Source of the DNA: Lentisphaeria bacterium
GTDB lineage: Bacteria > Verrucomicrobiota > Lentisphaeria > Victivallales > UBA1829
Reading direction: 5' to 3'
Assembly (NCBI GenBank): GCA_017456805.1
Contig: JAFTIQ010000025.1
Span: forward strand, 1 to 37,266
Length of the DNA stretch: 37,266 nucleotides
A model generated the notes under the pieces. It did not search any database and was not told the DNA's origin. It saw only the letters and a list, made by a program, of their open reading frames with translations. Below are positions 1-7,161 of the stretch, in pieces. Position numbers and translations under genes: made by a program. Numbering within the stretch: position 1 is the stretch's first letter; every line of letters starts with the position of its first letter.

Positions 1-138
1 ACGACGCGGACGTGATAGAAAATATCCAGCACTGCTCGGGCGAATCAACTGCCAAATGTATTCCGTCTTATCCACATACAGAAAATTTCCCTGTATGAGT
101 TCTTCAAAATTGTAAACGTAGCTGGTAATATCTTTCAT
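1..138 (-). CDS. AAA-ATPase-like / PD-(D/E)XK nuclease family protein, 5' part only
   Basis: Only the first 46 residues lie in the window; the gene continues past the left edge. It starts MKDITSYVYNFEEL and runs through YVDKTEYIW to YFLSRPRR. This is the characteristic beginning of the AAA-ATPase-like family (formerly DUF1703), in which the next residues are the Walker A loop (FGKS). Full-length members of about 500-560 residues end in a PD-(D/E)XK nuclease-like domain. They occur in many near-identical copies in gut Bacteroidota and Lentisphaerota, and their role is not established. The start is supported by a GGAG ribosome site about 10 bases upstream. The family is clear from the sequence; whether the gene is intact cannot be seen. 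Confidence 0.8.
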   Translation of the reverse strand, partial: MKDITSYVYNFEELIQGNFLYVDKTEYIWQLIRPSSAGYFLSRPRR

Positions 139-228
139 TATCACATACTCCTGTTGTTGTAATATACACTGTATAGACAGCTATTTCAATAGTTTTATCT
201 TAGAAAAAACGAAGAAATATAACTGATA

Positions 229-271
229 TTCCCGGAAGATGAAGGACTTATTCAATATAAAGCTGATCAAA
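229..271 (-). pseudogene. decayed fragment of an AbiEii-type toxin gene
   Basis: Read on the minus strand this piece gives FDQLYIE, a stop codon, then VLHLPG. The intact AbiEii gene at 767-1729 has FDQLYIEKVLRLLG at the matching place. By hand count 35 of 43 bases match 1639-1681. Outside this core the similarity fades within a few codons. I read it as a leftover of a second, divergent abiEii copy inactivated by a stop and large deletions. It is too short for a firm claim, but it agrees at both DNA and protein level. Confidence 0.5.
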
Positions 272-382
272 ATCCTCTTTGCCAATACTGTTTGGTTTTA
301 GGATGAGATCCACCTTTTCAGCGTGTTAAACTAAAGAGCGGCAGTGTTGGTAAAACGGAGATAGAACGTAGAAATAGAAGAA

Positions 383-403
383 AAAAGTGGTGCCGAAGAA
401 GGG
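383..403 (+). repeat. putative distal attachment site: 21-bp copy of the tRNA-Leu 3' end
   Basis: These 21 bases are identical to 20013-20033, where the last 13 are the 3' end of the intact tRNA-Leu gene and the first 8 are its downstream flank. The two copies are direct repeats 19,630 bp apart. There is no tRNA body here, so this is a fragment and not a gene. A duplicated tRNA 3' end on the far side of the element is what a tyrosine-recombinase element leaves after integrating into a tRNA gene. Confidence 0.55.
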
Positions 404-545
404 TAAATCTTTTTATTTCACTTCGGACTCAAAAAACAACATTTTTCTCCATTTTCTATTCAAATTTGGCACATAATGACAGTTTTTTTAAGCTTATCCC
501 GTTATAAGAAAAATGGGGCGGATTTTGGCTTTTTTTACTACTTAT

Positions 546-564
546 AGGGCAAATTTGGGGCAAA
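546..564 (+). repeat. paired GGGC motif, possible integrase arm site
   Basis: Two GGGCAAA boxes start 11 bp apart (547 and 558). A closely similar pair, also with 11-bp spacing and the same orientation, lies at 19975-19994. Both pairs lie just inside the two putative attachment repeats. An arm-type binding site for a tyrosine integrase would look like this, but no integrase gene is visible and the reading is inference. Confidence 0.3.
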
Positions 565-746
565 TTTTTATGGACTGTTTTGTCATCTCCTGACCGGGAA
601 TCAAACCATCATCCCTGTAAATCGGAAGACAATGGAATATATCATCTCTCGTCCCTGTTTTCAAGCGCAATCAGCAAAAAAATAAAGGAATGAAAAGAGT
701 ATTGTAATCTTGTTGATACAGATTAATTGCTGCATGAATATTATTG

Positions 747-768
747 TAAAATCGCACAATGTCAAGTT
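747..768. repeat. 22-bp direct repeat, copy 1 (downstream of abiEii)
   Basis: This copy is identical to 2551-2572. It begins at the last two bases of the abiEii stop codon. Read leftwards it contains TTGACA (760-765), and the adjoining bases give TAATAT (738-743) at 16-bp spacing, so it looks like an active promoter that would fire away from the toxin gene into the gene-poor stretch. The other copy supplies the -35 box of the abiE promoter. Confidence 0.75.
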
Positions 769-1729
769 ATAATCCATAATGTTTACGGACATTAAACACT
801 TTCCATTGCAGCATCGGGTGTTGATGTACGATTGTCTGCCATTCCGGAGATCCGTCAAGCAATTCCGGTTTTATTTCCCCTTGCTTATTGACTGATATCA
901 GAAATTCCTGTTCATCTGATGAAAATGGAAGAACAGCATTTAACTTTTCCTGACATCCGTTTCTCAATCGATCAAGGTATGACTGAGGAGTTTCTTTCAC
1001 AGATCCGTGCGGTAATGTTTCAATAAGTTCCTGTTTGAATTGCTGGGTATTGAATTTTAATTCATCCAGATTTGTAATTTCTGAGAAGTCCACTTTATTG
1101 AATGCCGCATAAACGACAAAACATTTCCGTAATGTCTGTAAGTCAAGTTCGCAGTAATTCAACAGATGATAAGCATCAAACAAATCTCTGGGTTTGCATC
1201 TGGCAATCAATGCACAAAGCTTTCCTGCCGCTAATTCATGAATATCAAGTACCGGAATGTTAGCAGCTTTGAATGTTCCTAAAGGATAAGAGCACTGTTG
1301 TTTAAGCGGCATCAGAGCTATCCGGTGCATATAATTGAGATCAAGTTCAATATTTTGAGAAATTCCTGTGAAGCTTTGATAGCCCAGACGCCATTTTCCC
1401 CCTGCATGTTCCGTGGGGACACGTTTCAGATTATATCCGTGTTCTGTTAAAAGCTTACTTAAAATATTTTCATGTTCCTGCCGGTCAATGAGCATTATTT
1501 CCCGATCAAGTCCAATATAATTCAGATCAATATCCACAGAAAGGCGCGGCAGATTGAAATAAAATAAATTCAATGCAGTTCCGCCTTTCAATGCATATTT
1601 ATCTTTCAATACCGGATGGGAAAAGAACAGTTCTAAAATTCCCAGCAGACGAAGGACTTTCTCAATATAGAGTTGGTCAAATCCGCTTTGCTGATGGATT
1701 GTATTGATTGTTGATTCTTCAAAATTCAT
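767..1729 (-). CDS. abiEii: AbiEii-type nucleotidyltransferase toxin
   Basis: This is the toxin of a type IV toxin-antitoxin pair: a 320-residue nucleotidyltransferase that in characterised relatives blocks growth by modifying tRNA. The nucleotidyltransferase signature is visible as KGGTALNL (about residues 48-55) followed by the acidic pair in SVDIDL (about 64-69). The conserved later motif AGKLCAL...RDLFDAYHL is also present, so the enzyme looks intact. The start at 1729 is chosen because GGAG lies 9 bases upstream and the family similarity begins there; a start at 1771 would add 14 unsupported residues. It overlaps the end of abiEi by 11 bases, as expected for a coupled antitoxin-toxin operon. 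The stop codon abuts a 22-bp repeat. Confidence 0.88.
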   Translation of the reverse strand: MNFEESTINTIHQQSGFDQLYIEKVLRLLGILELFFSHPVLKDKYALKGGTALNLFYFNLPRLSVDIDLNYIGLDREIMLIDRQEHENILSKLLTEHGYNLKRVPTEHAGGKWRLGYQSFTGISQNIELDLNYMHRIALMPLKQQCSYPLGTFKAANIPVLDIHELAAGKLCALIARCKPRDLFDAYHLLNYCELDLQTLRKCFVVYAAFNKVDFSEITNLDELKFNTQQFKQELIETLPHGSVKETPQSYLDRLRNGCQEKLNAVLPFSSDEQEFLISVNKQGEIKPELLDGSPEWQTIVHQHPMLQWKVFNVRKHYGL

Positions 1730-2519
1730 ATTCATTTTCTCCAGTAGATTGTATAAGCTCTTCAGGAACATAAAGATTCCAGCGTTTTACGAATTTACCT
1801 TCCCTGTTGGAGCGATAGAAATGTTCCGGGGTTTTAGGTTTTAATGTTTCCAACTCAGAAAGCAGTCCTTCCGGAACATGCATCGTTTCCTGAAACTGTT
1901 CAAGCATAAAACCTAATCTGGCTGCTGTTGCAGGATGATCCAGTAACTTGGCATATTTCAGCAGTTTGTCCCAATTAAGTTTGTCCTCGTAAGCAAATGC
2001 ATTTGTTATTTCTTCCCAGCCACCGGAAAGATCCATACGGTCGAGTAAGTCAACAAGCAAACGTTCTTTTGCCACCACTTTAACAGGAGTTCCCCACATT
2101 TGATGCTCTTCAACGAACGCATTATGATCGGTCAAACTTTTAGGAGGCAAACATGGCTGAAACAGTGTATCGTTTACCATACAGGGCTTTATTCTATGTT
2201 GAGAAAGGAATGTGTGACTGGTCAAAGCATTCCGGGACATTCCGTAAAATGATAAAGCTGAACGATATCCCAATACAGCATCAGGAGTCAATTTCGCTGC
2301 TGTTAATAATGCCGGAGGGGTAAAGTTTTGCTGAACACCTTCTGGAACAACTGTATAAAGAGATTTCCGTATCTTCTGTATCCTGTTGTTTCGCAACAAT
2401 TTCGCAAGTTGATTCCTGCTGTGATATCCTGAAAGAGAACAGTAACGTTCCCACTCATCCGTATGAAACACCCGATGAGTTTTCAAAAATCTGCTTTGTC
2501 TGGAATCTGCTGTTTTCAT
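1719..2519 (-). CDS. abiEi: AbiEi-type antitoxin / transcriptional regulator
   Basis: This 266-residue protein is the antitoxin partner of the AbiEii toxin and precedes it in the operon. The N-terminal part (about 1-60, HTDEWERYCSLSGYHSRNQLAKLL then LYTVVPEG) fits the winged-helix domain of AbiEi antitoxins, which in known systems bind inverted repeats at their own promoter. The segment ALLTAAKLTPDAVLGYRSAL is typical of the family. The start at 2519 has AAAGG at good spacing; the longer open frame from 2561 would run into the promoter. Autoregulation is expected from the family but no clear operator was seen. The gene lies just downstream of, and is read in the same direction as, the Gp2-like gene, whose stop lies inside the abiE -35 box. 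Confidence 0.85.
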   Translation of the reverse strand: MKTADSRQSRFLKTHRVFHTDEWERYCSLSGYHSRNQLAKLLRNNRIQKIRKSLYTVVPEGVQQNFTPPALLTAAKLTPDAVLGYRSALSFYGMSRNALTSHTFLSQHRIKPCMVNDTLFQPCLPPKSLTDHNAFVEEHQMWGTPVKVVAKERLLVDLLDRMDLSGGWEEITNAFAYEDKLNWDKLLKYAKLLDHPATAARLGFMLEQFQETMHVPEGLLSELETLKPKTPEHFYRSNREGKFVKRWNLYVPEELIQSTGENEYEF

Positions 2520-2541
2520 TATTGTAGCCTTTCTGATATAT

Positions 2542-2569
2542 AATTTATCATAAAATCGCACAATGTCAA
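2542..2569 (-). promoter_or_regulatory. abiE promoter
   Basis: On the minus strand TTGACA (2564-2569) is followed after 16 bp by TAAATT (2542-2547), 22 bases before the abiEi start codon. The -35 box lies in the 22-bp direct repeat and overlaps the stop codon of the Gp2-like gene. Confidence 0.55.
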
Positions 2570-2572
2570 GTT
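2551..2572. repeat. 22-bp direct repeat, copy 2 (upstream of abiEi)
   Basis: Identical to 747-768 and 1,804 bp away, so the two copies exactly bracket the abiEi-abiEii pair. This copy also contains the last codons of the Gp2-like gene. Confidence 0.75.
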
Positions 2573-3162
2573 TGTTTTTGGGGGATTCTTGAAGAAAATA
2601 ACTCTCTTTGTCCTTTCGGGGAACTTCCTTTGGTATTGGTCTTGGCTAAATAACTGGCTCTTCTGAAACAGTCATCTTTTTTATCTGGTCTCCAGGGATC
2701 ATCATACCGAAGCATAACTCCATTAACCTGTTTTTCCCCGGATCTGCTGGTGGTACAGTCATCTATTAAACCATAACCATTTTCTTTTTCGGGAAGTCCA
2801 AGTGTCAGATCCCATAACCGTTCTGCTGTTTTGATGTGATTATGAATACTCTGTGTTTTCTGTCCATCAAGAATCAAGGCTACATGATAGTGCTGATGTT
2901 TTTCTTTGGATTGTTCTCTGACTGCTACGTACTGAGGTTTCAACCCTTTTCTGGATAAGTTCTTCATAAACTTTGATTGAAACTCACTGAAGATTCCATT
3001 ATCAGCATGATCATATCCTTCAGGGAATCTGATATCGTATCTCATGAAGAAAATCTTTTTTTTTGTTTCTTCTGCATATTCAACCTGTCTTTCTATTTCA
3101 TTAAGAATTCTTGTGTCACAGCTTAAATCTCTTCCTGTCATATTACTCTTTTGAAGATCCAT
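2566..3162 (-). CDS. inovirus Gp2 / YagK-YfjJ-like protein
   Basis: This 198-residue protein resembles the inovirus Gp2 (YagK/YfjJ) family, found in prophages and genomic islands and thought to be related to HUH replication initiators. Visible hallmarks are MRYDIRFPEGYD (about 40-51), LKPQYVAVRE followed by KHQHYHVALIL with the His-x-x-His pair, and the C-terminal RASYLAKTNTKGSSPKGQR typical of the family. The first eight residues (MDLQKSNM) are not Gp2-like: they match the start of the IS4-type transposase at 4895, and the 121 bp around this start are 97.5% identical to that IS leader. The gene is thus a chimera with an IS-derived start, ribosome site and upstream hairpin. A role in replication is possible but not shown; no replication origin was seen. 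Confidence 0.7.
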   Translation of the reverse strand: MDLQKSNMTGRDLSCDTRILNEIERQVEYAEETKKKIFFMRYDIRFPEGYDHADNGIFSEFQSKFMKNLSRKGLKPQYVAVREQSKEKHQHYHVALILDGQKTQSIHNHIKTAERLWDLTLGLPEKENGYGLIDDCTTSRSGEKQVNGVMLRYDDPWRPDKKDDCFRRASYLAKTNTKGSSPKGQRELFSSRIPQKQT

Positions 3163-3255
3163 GTGTTTTTCCTTTCGTCTTGTCGCAAAGCAAAAGGTAG
3201 CATGGATCTTCTTTTTTGTCATGTTTTCAAAATTTTACGGGATGACTGTGAAAAA
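3135..3255. repeat. 121-bp repeat, copy 1: IS4-type leader at the Gp2-like gene
   Basis: It matches 4868-4988 at 118 of 121 positions by hand count (mismatches at 3145, 3222 and 3245). It holds the ribosome site and start codon, an 11-bp inverted repeat (3153-3163 with 3201-3211) and the outer end TTTTCAAAATTTTACGGGAT. The change at 3222 turns the TTGACA of the other copy into ATGACA, which may weaken the promoter. Confidence 0.85.
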
Positions 3256-3258
3256 TTT

Positions 3259-3286
3259 TTGCATTTGAATGAAACGGCATTATATT
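3259..3286 (+). promoter_or_regulatory. promoter of the PHP-domain gene
   Basis: TTGCAT (3259-3264), 16 bp, then TATATT (3281-3286). It lies just outside the end of the IS-type repeat and 43 bases before the start codon, so the gene appears to have kept its own promoter. Confidence 0.5.
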
Positions 3287-3328
3287 ATCTTTTGAAAAAA
3301 TTCTGTTAACGAGTAAGGAGAGAAAAAA

Positions 3329-4231
3329 ATGAAGATAACGCAGGATTTCCATATTCATACTCACTGTTCCTGTGACAGTGCAAATTCCACTATTGACGAA
3401 ATCGTAAAAGGATGTCAGGCTGCCGGAATCAAAGAGTTCGGGATCTCTGATCACCTCCATACAAAATTCAATATGCCCGATTTGGAAATCGCACGGAAAG
3501 AGTTTCTGGAATATGGTCCTGTCCCCGGATTTCATTTCGGGATCGAAGTCACTTGCGCAACTCAGTGGGAATGCGAAAAAATCGCAAAACGCGACTTTGC
3601 CTCCTGTTTCACCTGCGAAGTCAACGGAAAGCCGTTTCAGACAATGACACCCATTGACGGGATCATGTATGGCGGACCCGCAAACGGGCCCCTGATGCTC
3701 GACTTGACAAAAGAAGATATGGACCGTCTGGGCATTGAATATGTGATCGGCGGCGTTCACAAGCCGAATTACACCGAACAGACCGTTCCCACCATGATCG
3801 ACGATTATTTCAATCAAAGCTGTTTTCTCCTGAATCATGAACTGGTGAATATCCTTGCCCATCCGTGGGAAGGATTGGGATTCTGGAGCGGATACAGCAT
3901 CGTCACTCACGATATTGCAGATTACCGCTTTGATGCCTTTTCAAAAATCCCTCAGGAGTATTGGGATGAATTGGCACACCTGCTGGTTTCCAATCACAAA
4001 CTTGCGGAACTGAACCGCTGCAATATCTGCGACAAACGCGGTGATGGGATCATTGCCAGAACAACATTGGAAAAGATGGCTGAATGGAGAGAAAAAGGGG
4101 TAAAATTCACCTTTGGCAGCGACCTTCATAAAGGCGGTTATCCGCTCAATGGAGAATCAAGCATCAGCGAATGTGAAAAGATACTGGAAGAATACGGTTT
4201 TACAGATGATGACTTTACCCAACCGTTTTGA
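3329..4231 (+). CDS. PHP-domain metal-dependent phosphoesterase/phosphatase-like protein
   Basis: A 300-residue cytoplasmic protein of the PHP superfamily, whose members use three metal ions to hydrolyse phosphoesters (for example histidinol phosphatase). Metal ligands visible in order are FHIHTHCS (His8, His10, His12), GISDHLH, VIGGVHKP, ILAHPWEG and the C-terminal FGSDLHKGG. The set looks complete, so activity is likely. The substrate is unknown; an insert with several cysteines (about 75-100) is unlike plain histidinol phosphatases. AGGAGA lies 8 bases before the ATG. It sits alone between two IS-leader copies and is read opposite to its neighbours, so no pathway follows from context. Confidence 0.8.
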   Translation: MKITQDFHIHTHCSCDSANSTIDEIVKGCQAAGIKEFGISDHLHTKFNMPDLEIARKEFLEYGPVPGFHFGIEVTCATQWECEKIAKRDFASCFTCEVNGKPFQTMTPIDGIMYGGPANGPLMLDLTKEDMDRLGIEYVIGGVHKPNYTEQTVPTMIDDYFNQSCFLLNHELVNILAHPWEGLGFWSGYSIVTHDIADYRFDAFSKIPQEYWDELAHLLVSNHKLAELNRCNICDKRGDGIIARTTLEKMAEWREKGVKFTFGSDLHKGGYPLNGESSISECEKILEEYGFTDDDFTQPF

Positions 4232-4281
4232 GGCCTAATTTCATTATCCAATCGGCGCAATCGCCTGATGTGCCTCCTCCT

Positions 4282-4895
4282 TCAATAACTACAGTCAAAA
4301 ACAGTTATTTCTCCGGCTTTCAACCCGGAACAGAGTTCCGGTGCGGTCTTGGGATCGGAATTTTTTGCACTTTTAACGATGATAACTTCCGGAAGAAAAG
4401 ATTGCATATTTAATCCGGTATAGGCTTTGGCTGCCGCTTTTCTACGACGGTGTTTTGCCCAGTCAAGACTGTTTGCTGTCAGTTGTATGGTTGTTGAATC
4501 AAATGCAAATAATGTTCGCTTGATCCGGTACGGAAGCCCTGGATAACTGCGATTGCTTTTGAAGAACTTGGGATGCGATTCTTTCAGATCGTTGTAAACA
4601 TACCAGAAAAGTTCTTCCGCCATATCTGCATTCCGGTTGCGGTTGGCATACGTGTAGGTGGAGTGCAACGGCGGATTTGATTCAGCATCCCGGAATGATG
4701 TCGCAGGCTGTCACAGACGTCGTTCAAACTTAATGAATGAGCCAAATGTTCATATAAAAGTGTCACAACATGACTGGTCGGACTGAAGACTCTGGTCTGG
4801 ATTTTGTACTTTTTTGCGAGAGAATCAATAATTTTTGCTGGAATTAACTTGACAATTTGGGCAAGTACTGTCATATTCCTCTTTTGAAGATCCAT
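4282..4895 (-). pseudogene. decayed IS4-family transposase
   Basis: Two overlapping frames make up one broken transposase. The 5' frame begins MDLQKRNMTVLAQIVKLIP and reaches LNQIRRCTPP. A small deletion near 4650-4670 then shifts the frame, and the second continues as YANRNRNADMAEELFW to FAFDSTTIQL, DWAKHRRRKAAAK and GEITVFDCSY. These are the IS4-family DDE motifs: the first catalytic Asp in FDSTT and the second in TVFD. The sequence stops soon after the second Asp, next to the end of the PHP gene, so the third of the gene carrying the catalytic Glu is missing. The start has a GGAAA ribosome site and sits in a start-codon-sequestering hairpin. The element cannot be autonomous. Confidence 0.82.
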
Positions 4896-4988
4896 GTGTT
4901 TTTCCTTTCGTCTTGTCGCAAAGCAAAAGGTAGCATGGATCTTCTTTTTTGTCAAGTTTTCAAAATTTTACGGGATGGCTGTGAAAAA
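4868..4988. repeat. 121-bp repeat, copy 2: leader and end of the IS4-type element
   Basis: This is the 5' end and outer terminus of the decayed IS4-type element, 97.5% identical to 3135-3255. On the minus strand it holds TTGACA (in 4951-4956), an 11-bp inverted repeat (4886-4896 with 4934-4944), the ribosome site between the arms and the start codon in the 3' arm. Confidence 0.85.
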
Positions 4989-5048
4989 AAATATGCTTTT
5001 CTTTCTTGAAAAAAACATGAAAAAGCGAACGAATAAAACGATCTTTGT

Positions 5049-5077
5049 TTGTAATCCTTTTTCTGCTGTGGTATATT
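5049..5077 (+). promoter_or_regulatory. promoter of the sialate O-acetylesterase-like gene
   Basis: TTGTAA (5049-5054), 17 bp, then TATATT (5072-5077), 39 bases before the chosen start codon at 5117. Confidence 0.55.
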
Positions 5078-5116
5078 ACCGGATAAGAAAAATAAATGAT
5101 AAAATGGAGTTTTCAA

Positions 5117-7078
5117 ATGATTTCATTGCATCCGCTTTTCAGCGATGGTGCTGTAGTTCAGCAAAAGGCATATATTCCAGTTTTTGGAAAAACAAGTGGG
5201 AATGCAAAAGTAAAAGCAGAATTAGCTGGAGTGGAAAGCTGTACGAAATCAACATCCGATGGAAAATTTATTCTGCGACTGCCGCCAGTAACAGCCGGCG
5301 GACCTTATACATTGAACGTAACAAACCTTGCAACAGGCGAAAAAATTACAGTAAAAGATATTCTTGCAGGTGAAGTCTGGGTTGCTTCCGGACAATCTAA
5401 TATGGCGTACCTTCTTGGAAATGATGGGGCAGATAATCCGGGACAGTTGGAAACACGTCATATCCAGTCAAAAGAATATTGTGATACGGTAAAAAATCCA
5501 TCCCGGATCCGTTTTACCGTTGTTCCAAAAATTGCGACGGGATTGGTAGAAGAATGTGTTCCCGGAAAATGGCTGTATATGAACAGAGAAAATGCACCGG
5601 AAGCATCAGCGGTTGCCGCCTGGTTCGCAAAATTTGTGCAGGAAAAAACAGATTTACCAATCGGGTTGATCATTTCTGCTTACGGCGGAACATTTATTGA
5701 ATCGTGGACAAGCCGGAGCGGGCTGCTCTCCAATCCGGCGACTGCTGATCTGGTCAATTTCAGAGATCAGCTTCTTTGCGACCCGGAAGTCTGGGAACGG
5801 AAATTTGAATCCCCTGGTCTGGACGAATCCTTCAAAGATCCCGGAAACCGCGGGATGGAATGGGGATGGGAAAAGCCGGATTTCAATGATTCCAGTTGGG
5901 CTGGAATGAAAATTCCCGGAAGCTGGCTCAAGCAGAAAATCTCCGGAAACGGAGCTCTCTGGGTCAGAAAAGAAATTGAAATTCCCGAAAGCTGGTTCAA
6001 TAAAAATTTGATTCTCAATATGGGCGGAATTGATAAACAGGATGTGACTTATTTCAACGGAGAAAAAATCGGCGGAATGGGAGAGGAAATGGATTGGTCA
6101 TTCTGGGATACTCCCCGCATCTATCAAATTCCGGCAAGACTGGTAAAGCCCGGAAAAAATCTGATTGCAGTCCGGGCATATTCTTTTATTGGAGACGGAG
6201 CTTTCGGAGGACGTCCGAATAAATATTTCATTTCGCCGGAAAATTCGGAAGAAAGATTGGATATTTCAGGAATCTGGAAAGCGTGTTCTGAGTTGGATTT
6301 TGGCGTTTTGCACCCGGCTGGAGTATTCCCTGGTCCCGGGAATCCGGATACACCGGCAATTTTGTTTGACAGTATGATTCGTCCATTGCTCCCATATGCC
6401 ATTCGAGGAGTCTTATGGTATCAGGGGGAAAATCACACGGAAACTCTGTCCGATGCTCTTTCTTATGAAAAGAAACTTTCCACAATGATCAATGATTGGC
6501 GTTATCATTGGGAACAGGGAAATATTCCGTTTATTCTGACTCAGATCGCCAATTTTTCACCGGACCGGGATCCTTTGTTTCTTTCTGATTCTGCCTGGGC
6601 AGTTGTCCGGGATGCCCAGAGAAAAATTTGTAAAACGGAACCTGATGTTTTTATGTGTTCTGCGATTGATCTCGGAGATCTGGATGATATTCATCCTCAA
6701 GATAAAAAATCTGTCGGACAGCGCATGGCTGCCTGTGCTTTATGCAACATTTACAAAATGAATGAGGTCCCCTGCGGTCCGGTTTATGACTCTTTTCAAA
6801 CGGAAAATAATGCAATCCGGGTTAAATTCAGTTGTGCGGATGGCTTGAAACTTAAAGAGGATCGACCTCAAAGTTTTTATATTGCAGGTGCAAACCGGAT
6901 TTTTTATCCGGCAGATTCCGTCAGAATCGAAGGTTCAACTCTTCTGATCAGCAGTGAAAATGTTTCTGATCCGAGGGCAATCCGTTATGCCTGGACTTCC
7001 GGACCGGAATCAACTCTTTACAACGCAGCCGGACTTCCGGCATCACCGTTCCGTACAGATGACTGGGAACTGATCTGA
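5117..7078 (+). CDS. sialate O-acetylesterase-like SGNH hydrolase with inserted sugar-binding domain
   Basis: A 653-residue carbohydrate esterase of the SASA/SGNH type that removes O-acetyl groups from sugars. The start at 5117 (MISLHPLFSDGAVVQQ) is the usual beginning of the family and has a GGAG site; a longer frame from 5096 is not supported. The nucleophile is in VASGQSNM (Ser94). The later WYQGENHTE block and DLDDIHPQDK, which carries the Asp/His pair, are present. Between them (about 215-375) lies a beta-sandwich insert resembling a GH2-type sugar-binding domain (WVRKEIEIPESWF...NGEKIGG). No signal peptide is visible, so it may act inside the cell on imported sugars. It converges with the beta-mannosidase gene; the shared setting suggests acetylated mannan or host glycans, but the true substrate is unknown. 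Confidence 0.82.
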   Translation: MISLHPLFSDGAVVQQKAYIPVFGKTSGNAKVKAELAGVESCTKSTSDGKFILRLPPVTAGGPYTLNVTNLATGEKITVKDILAGEVWVASGQSNMAYLLGNDGADNPGQLETRHIQSKEYCDTVKNPSRIRFTVVPKIATGLVEECVPGKWLYMNRENAPEASAVAAWFAKFVQEKTDLPIGLIISAYGGTFIESWTSRSGLLSNPATADLVNFRDQLLCDPEVWERKFESPGLDESFKDPGNRGMEWGWEKPDFNDSSWAGMKIPGSWLKQKISGNGALWVRKEIEIPESWFNKNLILNMGGIDKQDVTYFNGEKIGGMGEEMDWSFWDTPRIYQIPARLVKPGKNLIAVRAYSFIGDGAFGGRPNKYFISPENSEERLDISGIWKACSELDFGVLHPAGVFPGPGNPDTPAILFDSMIRPLLPYAIRGVLWYQGENHTETLSDALSYEKKLSTMINDWRYHWEQGNIPFILTQIANFSPDRDPLFLSDSAWAVVRDAQRKICKTEPDVFMCSAIDLGDLDDIHPQDKKSVGQRMAACALCNIYKMNEVPCGPVYDSFQTENNAIRVKFSCADGLKLKEDRPQSFYIAGANRIFYPADSVRIEGSTLLISSENVSDPRAIRYAWTSGPESTLYNAAGLPASPFRTDDWELI

Positions 7079-7103
7079 GAAAAATCTGAGGTTTGAAGGA
7101 AAG

Positions 7104-7134
7104 AAAAAAGGGACTGTTAAACGCAGTCCCTTTT
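7104..7134. terminator. bidirectional rho-independent terminator
   Basis: A 7-bp stem (GGGACTG 7110-7116 with CAGTCCC 7124-7130) and a 7-base loop. It is followed by TTTT on the plus strand and preceded by six A (a T-run on the minus strand). It sits between the convergent esterase and beta-mannosidase genes and can serve both. Confidence 0.85.
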
Positions 7135-7161
7135 GAGTTTTGATTTCAAATTGTTCTTTTC

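Larger units (their letters stand above)
139..746. other. gene-poor stretch with relics
   Basis: No convincing complete gene is present in these roughly 600 bases, which look AT-rich. It holds a decayed AbiEii fragment (229-271), a 21-bp copy of a tRNA-Leu 3' end (383-403) and a pair of GGGC motifs 11 bp apart (546-564), each listed separately. Short open frames on either strand show no family motif. Such composition is typical of the scarred edge of an integrated element. Confidence 0.6.

Noticed and set aside
383..403. a second tRNA-Leu gene
   Set aside because: Only the last 13 bases of the tRNA are present, with no cloverleaf; it is a fragment or att site.
661..858. 65-codon minus-strand frame across the abiEii 3' end
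   Set aside because: It overlaps the toxin gene in another frame, lacks a ribosome site and has no motif.
3227..3910. 227-codon minus-strand frame opposite the PHP gene
   Set aside because: The plus strand encodes a full set of PHP metal ligands; this frame shows no family pattern and starts inside the coding region.
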